From Planctomycetaceae bacterium (lineage in GTDB: Bacteria; Planctomycetota; Planctomycetia; Pirellulales; Pirellulaceae): DNA of 54,787 nucleotides. A program made the translations under genes and the position numbers. The stretch is taken from assembly GCA_018660825.1 (NCBI GenBank), contig JABJJO010000158.1, positions 1 to 54,787 of the forward strand, read 5' to 3'. This document shows positions 46,114-54,787 of this stretch, in pieces. Position 1 is the stretch's first letter, and each line of letters begins with the position of its first letter. The notes beneath the pieces are model-generated. The model worked only from the letters and a program-made list of their open reading frames with translations, ran no database searches and was not told where the DNA came from.

Positions 46114-46342
46114 CAACTACTCTAAATACTAGGTGCTCGAGAATTAGGCTTTGAGGACTAGCTACTTCGCGGAACCCGCATTTACATAACAAGGCTTTAC
46201 GGCTGATTGAGCAGTCACAAAGTTGTTTATTGGCTTGTACCGGTTGCAGTACCTTTCTTGCCGTTTTACCATGAGCCTGTAGCCTGCCATGCTGACAGGC
46301 TGCAGAACTACTGGAAAACATTTATACAAGAAAGTGAATATC

Positions 46343-47938
46343 GTGACTCGACTAGCGACCAGGACTCTGTTTTTTATTCTGATAACCGGCAGCATTCTAG
46401 CCGCTGACAAGCGACCTAATATTGTATTTATCTTTTCAGATGATCATGCGCCCCATGCGATCGGAGCATATGACGGCTGGCTCAAAGGAGTGAACCCGAC
46501 TCCAAGTATTGATCAGTTAGCCAGCCAGGGAATGCTGTTTCGCAACAGCTTTTGCACCAATTCGATTTGTGGTCCCAGTCGAGCGGTGATTCAAACAGGA
46601 AAGCACAGTCACAAGAATGGCTTTATGAACAACGGAGATAAGTTTAACTGGAACCAGCAGACCTTTCCAAAACTACTTCAAGCGGTAGGGTATCAGACAG
46701 CGATCTTTGGAAAATCTCATCTAGCGGGCAAACCGCAGGGATACGATACTTGGACCGTTTTGCCCGGGCAGGGGTTGTATTACAACCCAGATTTAATCAC
46801 ACCACAGGGTCGCACGACGATCCAAGGTTATTGTACGGACATCGTGACGGACATGGGAGTTGAATTCCTCGAAAGTGGACGCGATAAGGATAAACCTTTT
46901 CTGTTGATGGTTCAGCACAAGGCTCCCCACCGCTGCTGGATGCCAGCACCACGCCATCTCCATCTCTATGACGATATCGAAATTCCAGAACCGGCGACCT
47001 TGTTTGACAAATATGAGGATAATGCACCGCCGGCGCGTTTCCAAGAACTGGAAATCGACCGGCATATGGATCCCCATTATGACCTGTTTCTTGATCTTGT
47101 TCCGGATGTACAGCCCGAGGCAATCCAAAAACGTCAGGATCGTTCCGCTTGGGTGAATTTGAAACGTTTTACCCCCGAGCAGCTTAAGGTCTGGCGGGAT
47201 GCTTGGGATCCCAAAGATAAAGCATTCCATCAGGCGAATTTGGAAGGTGACGATTTAGTGCGCTGGAAATTTCAGCGATATGCGAAAAACTATCTGCGTT
47301 GCGTCAAAGGTGTTGACGAAAGTGTCGGACGCCTTGTGAAAACACTTGAAGAACAGGGACTAACAGATAATACGGTTGTTATCTATTGCTCCGATCAGGG
47401 GTTCTATATTGGCGACCATGGCTGGTATGACAAACGCTGGATGTATGATGAATCGCTTAAAATGCCCTTTGTAATTAAATGGCCAGACGTGATTAAACCA
47501 GGTTCTGTTGATGAACACCTTATTCAGAATATCGACTATGCGGCGACCTTCCTTGATATGGCTGGGGCGGAGATCCCTGAAGACATGCAGGGAGATTCAC
47601 TCCTTCCGCTACTTAAAGGAGAAGAGGCCGAACAGTGGCGTACTTCGATATACTATCACTACTATGAATTTCCAAGTGTGCACATGGTTCCCCGACATTA
47701 CGGAATTCGAACCGAGCGATTTAAGTTAATGCACTTTTACGAATTTGGGGAAGAATGGGAACTATATGATCTGGAAAAAGACCCGGACGAACTGAATAAT
47801 CTGTATGGTAAGCCAAAGTACGCCAAGCGTACAAATGCGTTGAAGATGCAGCTCAGAGATCTGCAGGAGTACTATCAGGATGACAGCGATATCTCTGAAA
47901 AACCGGAGCAGTGGCAGCGGGAACAACGGGGGGGGTAA
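46343..47938 (+). CDS. Secreted formylglycine-dependent sulfatase
   Basis: The frame is open from an ATG at 46289, but that has no ribosome-binding site. A GTG at 46343, preceded by AAGAAAG, begins VTRLATRTLFFILITGSILA, a good signal peptide, so I prefer it (531 residues); a GTG at 46334 is a third option. Metal-site segment IVFIFSDDHAPH (Asp33, Asp34) and formylglycine motif CGPSR (76-80) are clear, then GKSHLAG, MVQHKAPHRCW and SDQGFYIGDHGWYDKRWMYDE. The layout resembles iduronate/choline-type and mucin-desulfating S1 enzymes. A run of eight G (47928-47935) sits immediately before the stop codon. Confidence 0.9.
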   Translation: MTRLATRTLFFILITGSILAADKRPNIVFIFSDDHAPHAIGAYDGWLKGVNPTPSIDQLASQGMLFRNSFCTNSICGPSRAVIQTGKHSHKNGFMNNGDKFNWNQQTFPKLLQAVGYQTAIFGKSHLAGKPQGYDTWTVLPGQGLYYNPDLITPQGRTTIQGYCTDIVTDMGVEFLESGRDKDKPFLLMVQHKAPHRCWMPAPRHLHLYDDIEIPEPATLFDKYEDNAPPARFQELEIDRHMDPHYDLFLDLVPDVQPEAIQKRQDRSAWVNLKRFTPEQLKVWRDAWDPKDKAFHQANLEGDDLVRWKFQRYAKNYLRCVKGVDESVGRLVKTLEEQGLTDNTVVIYCSDQGFYIGDHGWYDKRWMYDESLKMPFVIKWPDVIKPGSVDEHLIQNIDYAATFLDMAGAEIPEDMQGDSLLPLLKGEEAEQWRTSIYYHYYEFPSVHMVPRHYGIRTERFKLMHFYEFGEEWELYDLEKDPDELNNLYGKPKYAKRTNALKMQLRDLQEYYQDDSDISEKPEQWQREQRGG

Positions 47939-47965
47939 GGCTGGTTGTCAGAACGGGCAGAGATT

Positions 47966-48919
47966 TCAATGCGGCTCGTTCACCTTAAAGACCGCCATGA
48001 CCGGATAGTGATCACTGATCGATTCGAGCGGTTTGTCATCTCTCACAATTTCGGCACTTTGGCAACGTTTTGCCAAATCCGGCGATGCCAGGATGAAATC
48101 AATACGCTCTAGAAATCCCTCTTGTTTTTCCGGAGTGTTGACATGGCCGAGCACGGTTGTCGGATAGGAAGCTAAGTCCAGCAGGGATTTGTAGGATGGT
48201 TGCGGATGCTGCAGGTCAAACTTGTTCCGCACAACATCCTGCAGCGGAGCTTCCATGATTTTGTTCATCACATCAAAATTCCATTTACCATCAACAATAA
48301 ACCGATCTGCCAGCATTTTATTTTCGTTGCCTGGCCAGCGGTGATCGATCAGCGGTTGTTGCTGGTCAATCCACGATTGATCCGTGCGGCTATGGGCATT
48401 AAAGTCGCCCATCAGGATAATCTCACGCCCCTGTTGATCAAGGCGAACGACGAGCTCATAGAGCAGCGTTGCCTCTTTGATTTGCTGTCGACGGGATCCG
48501 GGCCAAAGGTGGCAAACAATAACATCCAATCCGGCGGTACGGCAGTGCAAGTACCCATGCCAGAAATTTGCAGTGCGACGTTGGAGAACTTCAATGGGTT
48601 GGCGACTGCTCAGGCCGATATTATAGCCACCTCCTTTAAGCGTGGCGGCATAAGGGTGGTTCCATTTCTTAGCAGCGGTCTTGAGACGATCTTCATTCCA
48701 GCCCACCAGTTCCTGCCAACCGGCAATGTCGGGAGACTGTTCATTGACCCACTTGATCGCTGTTTCGAACGAAACGTTCCTACGGAAACCGTTAAAGACG
48801 TTGTAATTTAGAATCTTGAGCGTGGTTTCGGAATCCGCAGCGTTAAGATGCGTTGCCAACTTCATGGGGCCCAGTAGAATCCAACCGGTCACGAAAAGGG
48901 TCACAACATGTCGATACAT
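47966..48919 (-). CDS. Secreted endonuclease/exonuclease/phosphatase (EEP) family protein
   Basis: This 317-residue protein has a signal peptide (about 1-28, ending LNA). EEP motifs are in order: LNYNVFNG (Asn), WQELVGW (Glu), CHLWPG, MGDFNAHS (Asp, Asn), RIDFILAS (Asp) and SDHYPVMA (Asp-His). These are the metal and catalytic residues of DNase I/sphingomyelinase-type enzymes. Being secreted, it may act as nuclease, phosphodiesterase or lipid phosphatase. It follows the DUF1501 gene with a 15-bp gap and is probably the last gene of that transcript. It is convergent with the sulfatase gene. Confidence 0.85.
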   Translation of the reverse strand: MYRHVVTLFVTGWILLGPMKLATHLNAADSETTLKILNYNVFNGFRRNVSFETAIKWVNEQSPDIAGWQELVGWNEDRLKTAAKKWNHPYAATLKGGGYNIGLSSRQPIEVLQRRTANFWHGYLHCRTAGLDVIVCHLWPGSRRQQIKEATLLYELVVRLDQQGREIILMGDFNAHSRTDQSWIDQQQPLIDHRWPGNENKMLADRFIVDGKWNFDVMNKIMEAPLQDVVRNKFDLQHPQPSYKSLLDLASYPTTVLGHVNTPEKQEGFLERIDFILASPDLAKRCQSAEIVRDDKPLESISDHYPVMAVFKVNEPH

Positions 48920-48934
48920 CCGGGTGTCCTTTGC

Positions 48935-50368
48935 TCAGGCAATTATTTCTTTGATCACTTTCCCGGCAACATCGGTTAACCGGAAATCACGACCGTTAAG
49001 ACGGTAGGTCAGCTTCAAATGGTCCAGACCACAAAGTTGCAGAATGGTTGCATGCAGGTCATTAACGCTCACGCGGTTCTCTACTGCGACATTGCCGATT
49101 TCATCGGTGGCACCATAATGGACACCTGCTTTTACACCTCCGCCCGCCATCCAATAGGTCATCGCGTGTGGATTGTGATCTCGACCAGTCCCTCCTTTTT
49201 GCACGATGGAAAGCCGTCCGAATTCTCCACCCCAAATGACGAGAGTGCTATCGAGCAACCCTCGCTGATCCAGATCCTGCAGTAAAGCTCCGATGGGTTG
49301 GTCAGTTTCGCCAGCGAATTGTCCATGATTCTTAGAGATGGAGGTATGGCCATCCCAGCTACGGGCATTTTCCGTTCCACCACTATAGATTTGGATAAAT
49401 CGTACGCCACGTTCCACCATCCGCCGAGCGACCAGACATTGTTTGGCAAAGTGCTCACATTTTTTGTCACCAACTCCGTAAGCCTTGAGAGTTTCACTTG
49501 TTTCTCTCTGGATATCGAGCGCTTCTGGGGCGGCCTGCTGCATGCGATAAGCGAGTTCGAAACTATTGATGCGTGTTTCCAAATCACGCTGTTCGGGGCG
49601 ATTTTTCTGATGATCCTGATTCAGATCTTTGAGTGTATCCAACAAGGCTCGTTGTTGCGTAATATTTTTATCGCCGGATATCTTTAGGTTATCGATGGGA
49701 TCACCCTGAGGTTTGAACCATGTCCCCTGATAAATACTGGGCAAAAAACCCGCGCCCCAGTTCTGAGCATAGCCTTTGGGGAGGCCTCGATTCAAAGGGT
49801 CAGACATGGTGACAAAAGCAGGTAAATTCTGATTTTCAGTTCCCAACCCATAGGTCACCCATGAACCGAGACTGGGGAAACCCATGCGTTTCATTCCGGT
49901 GTTGATCATGAACAACGCGGGGCTGTGGTTATTGGATTCGGTATAACCGGAATGAATGAATGCCATTTTATCGACATGTCGGGCCATCTGGGGAAAGATT
50001 TCCGAAACCCACGATCCACTTTCACCATACTGGCGAAATTTGAAGGGAGACTTCATGATGGGCCCCACATTGCCTGTAAAGAAACCGGTATTCTTATCAA
50101 AGCCTTCCAGTTCCTGGCCGTCGTGTTTTTCCAACTCCGGCTTATAGTCCCATGTATCAACCTGACTGGGCCCGCCATTCATGAACAACCAAATGACACT
50201 CTTTGCCTTGACTGGAAAATGTTGTTGCTTGGTGGAAAAAGGATTGCCCTCGGCAATTGCGGAATTGGATAGTAAACCCTGATCAGCAAGTAGAGCGCTC
50301 AGAGCGACCGAGCCCATACCACCCCCACAACTGCGTAGAAGTTGTCGTCTTGTAATGAATTCAGTCAT
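48935..50368 (-). CDS. DUF1501 domain protein
   Basis: This 477-residue protein has a signal-like N-terminus (TRRQLLRSCGGGMGSVALSA) with twin Arg. The family motifs are FMNGGPSQVDTWDYKP (Gln in place of the usual His after PS), RSWDGHTSISKNH, WGGEFGRLSIVQKGG and GRDHNPHAM. The Gln substitution and the LSIVQ variant distinguish this subgroup from the other three DUF1501 proteins. It lies 29 bp after the PSCyt1/DUF1549/DUF1553 cytochrome gene and 15 bp before the EEP gene, so a three-gene operon is likely. Activity unknown. Confidence 0.9.
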   Translation of the reverse strand: MTEFITRRQLLRSCGGGMGSVALSALLADQGLLSNSAIAEGNPFSTKQQHFPVKAKSVIWLFMNGGPSQVDTWDYKPELEKHDGQELEGFDKNTGFFTGNVGPIMKSPFKFRQYGESGSWVSEIFPQMARHVDKMAFIHSGYTESNNHSPALFMINTGMKRMGFPSLGSWVTYGLGTENQNLPAFVTMSDPLNRGLPKGYAQNWGAGFLPSIYQGTWFKPQGDPIDNLKISGDKNITQQRALLDTLKDLNQDHQKNRPEQRDLETRINSFELAYRMQQAAPEALDIQRETSETLKAYGVGDKKCEHFAKQCLVARRMVERGVRFIQIYSGGTENARSWDGHTSISKNHGQFAGETDQPIGALLQDLDQRGLLDSTLVIWGGEFGRLSIVQKGGTGRDHNPHAMTYWMAGGGVKAGVHYGATDEIGNVAVENRVSVNDLHATILQLCGLDHLKLTYRLNGRDFRLTDVAGKVIKEIIA

Positions 50369-50397
50369 CGTCCGTAGGGTTCCGTTGATTCAAAGGG

Positions 50398-53300
50398 CTA
50401 GTAAATGTAACAGAATTCGTTAAGGCAAATCACTAGTTGGAAGAGGTCAGCAAAGGCAGCCTCCTCAGGGGTGTTGGATCCGCTGTCGGTGTACGATTGG
50501 GTTTGTTGCTGCAGAAATGCTAGACTTTTCGCCGTCTCGGATAGGGTTGGTTGCCGACTTAACGTACGTTGATATAGTTGTGTGACCAAACTTGTTAGGT
50601 CCTGAGATTCCTTTAGAAATTGTTTAGCCCCGTCTTCACAGTATTTACGGATATGGATGTTATTGAGCAACAACAGCGCCTGAGGGGCAACGATCGTTGT
50701 CGGTCGTTGCCCTTGACTGACCAGGGGTTCCGGAACATCAAAAACCTGCAGCATGGGAATGAGTTTACTGCGCTTAATTGTAAAATAGATACTTCGTCGC
50801 CGCATGGACTCATCCAGTGTACCAGCGCCAAACATTCTGGAATCCAGTTGTCCCGTAACGTTAAGAATGGAATCCCTCAAGGCCTCCCCTTCGAGTCTGC
50901 GGGGACGAAAACGCCAGAGATATTGATTGTCAGGATCCTGCAGCGCATCTGCTTTACGGTAATCTGACGATTGTTGATAGGTATAGCTGGAGAGGATCAA
51001 TTGGTGGATATACTTCAATTTCCAGTCGTTCTTGATGAGTTGGTTTGCCAACCAATCCAACAGATCGGGGTGACTGGGTGGCTGCCCCTGGTTGCCAAAG
51101 TCATTTGTGGAGGCCACGAGACCGCGGCCAAAATGATGATGCCACAATCGATTGACCATCACGCGAGCCAATAAGTTTCCCGCTCCTTGCCGGTGATCGA
51201 CCATCCAGTTCGCCAGTGCCGTTCGTCGATTCGACGTTTTACTGCCAGTTTGCGGTGCTTGTGACCAGCGATCGATACTGTCTTGCTCAGGGGATAGGAC
51301 TTGCAGGAAACCCTGAGAGGCCCGCCCTACTTTTTGTTGCACATCACCGCGTTTAAGAAAATGCATTTCCTCGAAGAAATCCTTACCCTGCGTATGATGT
51401 CGGATCGGTGTAACTCCTTCGCTGACGATCATAACGGTTTCTGTTTTTGCTGCGGGAGCGGACTTGAGATGTTCCTGCCGTTTAGCTTCCAGTGCCTTCC
51501 AGCCCTCATCTTTTGTGCGGTACCAATCCACAGCGGCCTGAAGATCCTCGGCGGTTCGGTCTTGCGGTGATTTTGCGAGTGCAACAAGAACTTCTTCGGA
51601 GATAGTATCACCCAGCAGCGGATTATCCGGATCGGAAGAAACGGAGATACGAAAGCGACCCATGATGTGCTTGGTATTCCCGTTAAAGGCGACCGTTATC
51701 CTTAAGCGGTGTCCCTGCGGGTCATCTAGTGGTTCGGCAAACGTCACAATAACGGCATGGTCTTTGCCAAACTGTGGATCCACTGCCCAGCCGGATTTCT
51801 TATCCTTGTCGATAACGGTTCTGACATGCAAGGAATTCTCATTCTGGTTGAAGGTAGCCCGAGCACTGCTGAATTCAAGATCAGTGAGCACGTTGGGTGT
51901 ACTCAAAGGGGCTTTCGCCACATGAATATCCGTTAATTGAAAATTACCGTTTACGGCTAGACCGGGTCCTCCGGCTTTAAGAGTCGGATCGGCAAAGGCT
52001 TCAATTCGCAATGCCTGCAGGTTTCTTTGATGACTGTGGAATTCAAATGTGAAGGCATCCTGCGGGGGTGCTGTGTCGGATTGGACTTTAAACGATTGAT
52101 CGGCCTGACGTTGAATGTTGGATCCCTTTTCAGACTGGACATCGAAAAACTTCAGTGTGAACCAACCGGGTGGTTCTTTGGCTTGCGGAGTCTGGCTCCA
52201 CTCCTCAAATGCGGATCGCAGCTTAGTCTGCTCGTAGTTCTTTACGGCATCGATATAGGGTTGATGCTCCAACGTAAAATGAGCCTGTTGAGCATCGAGA
52301 TTCGAGGCGTTCATAACGATGGGCTGGTTGGAACGCACGGCGGTTGTAAATGTGGACGTAAACCGATAGTAGTCCGCGGCGGGAATCGGATCAAATTTGT
52401 GATCATGGCAGCGCGCACAGCCGATGGTCAGGGCGAGCATCGCCGTGCCGGTCGTAGCCGCCATATCGTCCAGCGCATCATAGCGGGAAGATTCCACTTC
52501 GTTGGCAGTAATTTGAGTAGGAAAGACACCTGCGCCGAGAAACCCTGTTGCCATCATTGCCAGTGGATTTTCTGGCGCGAGCTCGTCGCCAGCCAGCTGC
52601 CAGCGTGTGAATTGGTCGTAGGACATGTCCTGATTGAGTGCCTTAATGACGAAGTCGCGATAATGAAAGGCAAAGGGGCGATCATAGTCTTGCTCAAACC
52701 CATGGCTTTCTGCAAAGCGGGCAACATCCAGCCAATGCCGCGCCCAGCGTTCACCATAATGTGGACTGGCCAATACGTGCTCAATGGTACGGTTGATGAT
52801 CTGGTCTTGCGGATAACTCAACAACTCCGTGAGCTGACTGCCAGTGGGCGGCATACCCAATGTGTCCAGAAAGATCCGCCGTACGAGTGTATTGGTCTTT
52901 GCCGGTTGTGAAAAACGTAACTGCTGGGAGTCGATTCCAGCAGCAATGAAGTGATCGATAGGGTTTTGTGGATCCGGATGTAGATCTTGGCTAAATGCGG
53001 TTTGCTGCAATGACTTAAACGCCCAATAGTCTTTTTGTTCCTGACTGATTCGCCGCCGCGTCCAGGCATCCGCAGGTTCATTCATGTCCAACAGCGGACG
53101 ATCAAAAGCGGCACCCAAATCAATCCATTTAAGGATTGCGGCAACCAAGGTGTCACTCAGTTTACCGCTATTCATCGGCATGGCGGGCTCGATACGGTGA
53201 TAGAGCATATCAGCGAGATAACTTTCCTGAGCTTTACCTACGGTGAACGAATCTCCGCTTGCTCCTCCCAGCAAAAAGAGTTTGCGTGTCGTGATATTGA

Positions 53301-53499
53301 ATTCACCTTCTGTTTTTTTCCCGCCGTGACATTTAACGCAATGTGATGTCAACGCCTGACGTACAGAGGATTTGAACAGATGCAGACTCTTGGCCATCCG
53401 TGCCGCATGCGCCGGATCCGTCTGTTCCGGAGGCTGTCCATGCAGTGGAACCAGACTGATAATACAGAGAACGCCGGAAATCAAATAGGACTTGAACAT
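50398..53499 (-). CDS. PSCyt1 / DUF1549 / DUF1553 secreted cytochrome protein
   Basis: This 1,033-residue protein has a signal peptide (1-21). PSCyt1 carries CVKCH at 54-58 and the EPAMPMNSGKL segment, a likely Met ligand region. DUF1549 covers about 182-390 (LVRRIFLDTLGMPPTG, HWLDVARFAESHG) and ends with a second heme site CARCH at 361-365 followed by DHKFDPI. A beta-rich insert with lectin-like character spans about 430-620. DUF1553 forms the end (NRLWHHHFGRGLV, FRPRRLEGEALRDSIL, LLLNNIHIRKYC). It is a presumed diheme periplasmic electron carrier or oxidoreductase whose partner is the DUF1501 protein 29 bp downstream. Confidence 0.9.
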   Translation of the reverse strand: MFKSYLISGVLCIISLVPLHGQPPEQTDPAHAARMAKSLHLFKSSVRQALTSHCVKCHGGKKTEGEFNITTRKLFLLGGASGDSFTVGKAQESYLADMLYHRIEPAMPMNSGKLSDTLVAAILKWIDLGAAFDRPLLDMNEPADAWTRRRISQEQKDYWAFKSLQQTAFSQDLHPDPQNPIDHFIAAGIDSQQLRFSQPAKTNTLVRRIFLDTLGMPPTGSQLTELLSYPQDQIINRTIEHVLASPHYGERWARHWLDVARFAESHGFEQDYDRPFAFHYRDFVIKALNQDMSYDQFTRWQLAGDELAPENPLAMMATGFLGAGVFPTQITANEVESSRYDALDDMAATTGTAMLALTIGCARCHDHKFDPIPAADYYRFTSTFTTAVRSNQPIVMNASNLDAQQAHFTLEHQPYIDAVKNYEQTKLRSAFEEWSQTPQAKEPPGWFTLKFFDVQSEKGSNIQRQADQSFKVQSDTAPPQDAFTFEFHSHQRNLQALRIEAFADPTLKAGGPGLAVNGNFQLTDIHVAKAPLSTPNVLTDLEFSSARATFNQNENSLHVRTVIDKDKKSGWAVDPQFGKDHAVIVTFAEPLDDPQGHRLRITVAFNGNTKHIMGRFRISVSSDPDNPLLGDTISEEVLVALAKSPQDRTAEDLQAAVDWYRTKDEGWKALEAKRQEHLKSAPAAKTETVMIVSEGVTPIRHHTQGKDFFEEMHFLKRGDVQQKVGRASQGFLQVLSPEQDSIDRWSQAPQTGSKTSNRRTALANWMVDHRQGAGNLLARVMVNRLWHHHFGRGLVASTNDFGNQGQPPSHPDLLDWLANQLIKNDWKLKYIHQLILSSYTYQQSSDYRKADALQDPDNQYLWRFRPRRLEGEALRDSILNVTGQLDSRMFGAGTLDESMRRRSIYFTIKRSKLIPMLQVFDVPEPLVSQGQRPTTIVAPQALLLLNNIHIRKYCEDGAKQFLKESQDLTSLVTQLYQRTLSRQPTLSETAKSLAFLQQQTQSYTDSGSNTPEEAAFADLFQLVICLNEFCYIY

Positions 53500-53527
53500 G
53501 AGGATAGTGCAGGATGTTAAAAAGTGG

Positions 53528-54574
53528 TTATGGTTTTTCTGGAAGATGATAGCCCGTGGTCTTCAGACGGATACGATACAGACTACTGCCTGCCGTAATA
53601 TACAATAAGCCCGCATTTTCACCTCGACCAAAACCGACATTTGTCGGTAACGGCGTCTCAATAAATCCAATTGCTTTACCCGCGGGGTTATAGATTCCGA
53701 TTCCTGGTCGTTTTTCGGAACGCTCAGCGACATATAGATTTCCATCCGTATCTACGGTCAGTCCATCTGGACCGTCTTCCGGGGAATAGTCGACCATAGT
53801 TTCCCGGTAGGTTGCATTGCCGTCCTTGTCCAGATCATAGGCCATCAGTGCCATCCGGCCCTTGCGCAATGGGACAGCAACCGCGACAGACCCGGCGGCA
53901 TCGTCGGCCGTTGCAAGTTGTTCGATGCCGGTTGTTCCATTTGCATTGCTGACAACATAAAGCGTTTTCTGATCCGGAGAAATACAAACGCCGTTTGGTT
54001 TACCCGCATCGGTGATAATTCTCGTAATCGTTCCGTCCGGATCGACGCGGTAAACTGCCATCACCGGTTGCTCGATCGTTTCGTGCCCCAGATACCGCGG
54101 GTCACTAAAGTACATCCGTCCCTTAAGATCAATGGTGACGTCATTGGGCGAGTTTAGTTTACGGCCTTTGTACATTGCAGCAACGATATAGCTCATGCCG
54201 GTTTTCATGTCGGTTCGAATAAGCCGTCGGCCCCCGTAGTCGGCACCTTCACAGATAATCATATCGCCCTGGGCATTGAACTTGATTCCATTGGACATGC
54301 CACTCGGCGAACGAAAAATGGTTGTCTTACCAGTGGTTGGATCGAATTTCCAGATATGACCGGCATGTATCGAACCGTTTTCCAGCCGCGCCTGATGCGA
54401 GAAGGTGATATCGCTGAAATAGACCATACCGTCCGCAGCGACCGCAACACCTTCGGTAAGTGTAATACCGGTGAAGAGTTTTTCGAGGGTTGCATCGCGA
54501 GGCACGATTTTACTCTGAGCCAGCAACGGGGATGCCATCGCCAGCAGTAGGAATAGGAGAGTATGGTATTTCAT
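53528..54574 (-). CDS. Secreted SMP-30/gluconolactonase-like propeller
   Basis: The ATG at 54574 starts MKYHTLLFLLLAMASPLLAQ, a signal peptide; the frame is open to 54625 but without support. The protein is 348 residues. Propeller motifs with the calcium-site residues of the SMP-30 family are visible: GVAVAADGMVYFSD, SNGIKFNAQGDMIICEGADYGG, LNSPNDVTIDLKGRMYFSDP and GLTVDTDGNLYVAERS. Such enzymes hydrolyse sugar lactones (gluconolactone, aldonolactones), products of sugar oxidation. It precedes the DUF1549 gene by 28 bp on the same strand and probably heads its operon, which would link sugar-lactone hydrolysis with the cytochrome/DUF1501 pair. Confidence 0.85.
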   Translation of the reverse strand: MKYHTLLFLLLAMASPLLAQSKIVPRDATLEKLFTGITLTEGVAVAADGMVYFSDITFSHQARLENGSIHAGHIWKFDPTTGKTTIFRSPSGMSNGIKFNAQGDMIICEGADYGGRRLIRTDMKTGMSYIVAAMYKGRKLNSPNDVTIDLKGRMYFSDPRYLGHETIEQPVMAVYRVDPDGTITRIITDAGKPNGVCISPDQKTLYVVSNANGTTGIEQLATADDAAGSVAVAVPLRKGRMALMAYDLDKDGNATYRETMVDYSPEDGPDGLTVDTDGNLYVAERSEKRPGIGIYNPAGKAIGFIETPLPTNVGFGRGENAGLLYITAGSSLYRIRLKTTGYHLPEKP

Positions 54575-54787
54575 GGTTAGGATTTCTCTGGTCAAATGGA
54601 TTATCTGAGTTCTTTTATAACGCATTTCGCAGATACTTTCTCTAAAATCATGAGGCTGGATTTATAATAATGCCTCTGCGAAGTCACTTAGTTTAAGATA
54701 AAAATATCAGATTTTACGTTAACCGAAAGTCGTTTTGACCTGCAACAAGAACGTCTCCGTTGCCGATCTTGAAAGAATACAGTGCGA

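Noticed and set aside
46269-46305. AGCCTG...CAGGCT inverted repeat before the third sulfatase
   Set aside because: Short, low significance, and no known element fits; may be an operator but nothing supports it.
48200-48811. 203-codon plus-strand frame
   Set aside because: Antisense to the EEP gene, which has all its motifs in order.
52027-52911. 294-codon plus-strand frame
   Set aside because: Antisense to the PSCyt1/DUF1549/DUF1553 gene, whose domains cover the region; composition is that of a shadow frame.

Overview
The window looks like chromosomal DNA of a planctomycete (class Planctomycetia, genus undetermined). The main evidence is the density of families that are typical of this phylum: four DUF1501 proteins, one DUF1552 protein, PSCyt1/DUF1549/DUF1553 and DUF1592-type cytochrome proteins, three formylglycine sulfatases, CXXCH-rich giant secreted proteins, and a fragment of a formaldehyde-activating enzyme (fae). 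Nearly every product carries a signal peptide or Tat signal, so most of the window encodes periplasmic or surface functions. I saw no rRNA, tRNA, CRISPR array or intact insertion sequence. All functional calls come from reading motifs by eye; no database search was run.

Layout. 1-117: 5' end of fae (minus strand), then a 637-bp gap. 755-1291: DJ-1/PfpI protein. 8097-1366 (minus): a probable operon of DUF1592 cytochrome, DUF1552 protein, leucine-rich-repeat (LRR) protein and BNR-repeat protein, with very tight junctions. 8429-13819: PQQ-type propeller, DUF1501, EF-hand esterase-like hydrolase and a divergent sulfatase. 13885-18160 (plus): pentaheme cytochrome with a PA14 domain, then a propeller protein. 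24434-18221 (minus): sulfatase and a roughly 1,460-residue diheme protein with toroid and HEAT-like repeats. 29487-24816 (minus): an energy module of Rieske protein, cytochrome b, octaheme HAO-family cytochrome and outer-membrane porin, with a tyrosine-recombinase-like scrap just beyond its distal end. 29955-32989 (plus): DUF4956 membrane protein and CotH kinase-like protein. 33078-35852: two alpha/beta hydrolases around a cupin. 36458-38812: DUF1501 followed by a seven-blade WD40 gene broken by one in-frame TAG. 43875-39205 (minus): LRR-Ig-DUF1549-DUF1553 fusion plus DUF1501. 45356-47938: proline iminopeptidase-like hydrolase, zinc-ribbon protein and a third sulfatase. 54574-47966 (minus): SMP-30-like protein, PSCyt1/DUF1549/DUF1553 protein, DUF1501 protein and an endonuclease/exonuclease/phosphatase-family protein.

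How the genes may work together. Three loci pair a large secreted cytochrome (DUF1549 or DUF1592) with a signal-bearing DUF1501 or DUF1552 protein; the cytochrome gene always comes first and the pair is closely spaced. LRR modules occur both as a coupled separate gene and as a fusion to the cytochrome. With the sulfatases and esterases this suggests a periplasmic apparatus for sulfated or esterified polysaccharides coupled to redox chemistry, which is an inference. The Rieske/cytochrome b/octaheme module is the clearest candidate for an unusual system: a quinol-oxidising bc-type complex with no cytochrome c1 gene beside it, apparently served by a membrane-anchored HAO-like octaheme protein, and reminiscent of the bc-HAO clusters of anammox planctomycetes.
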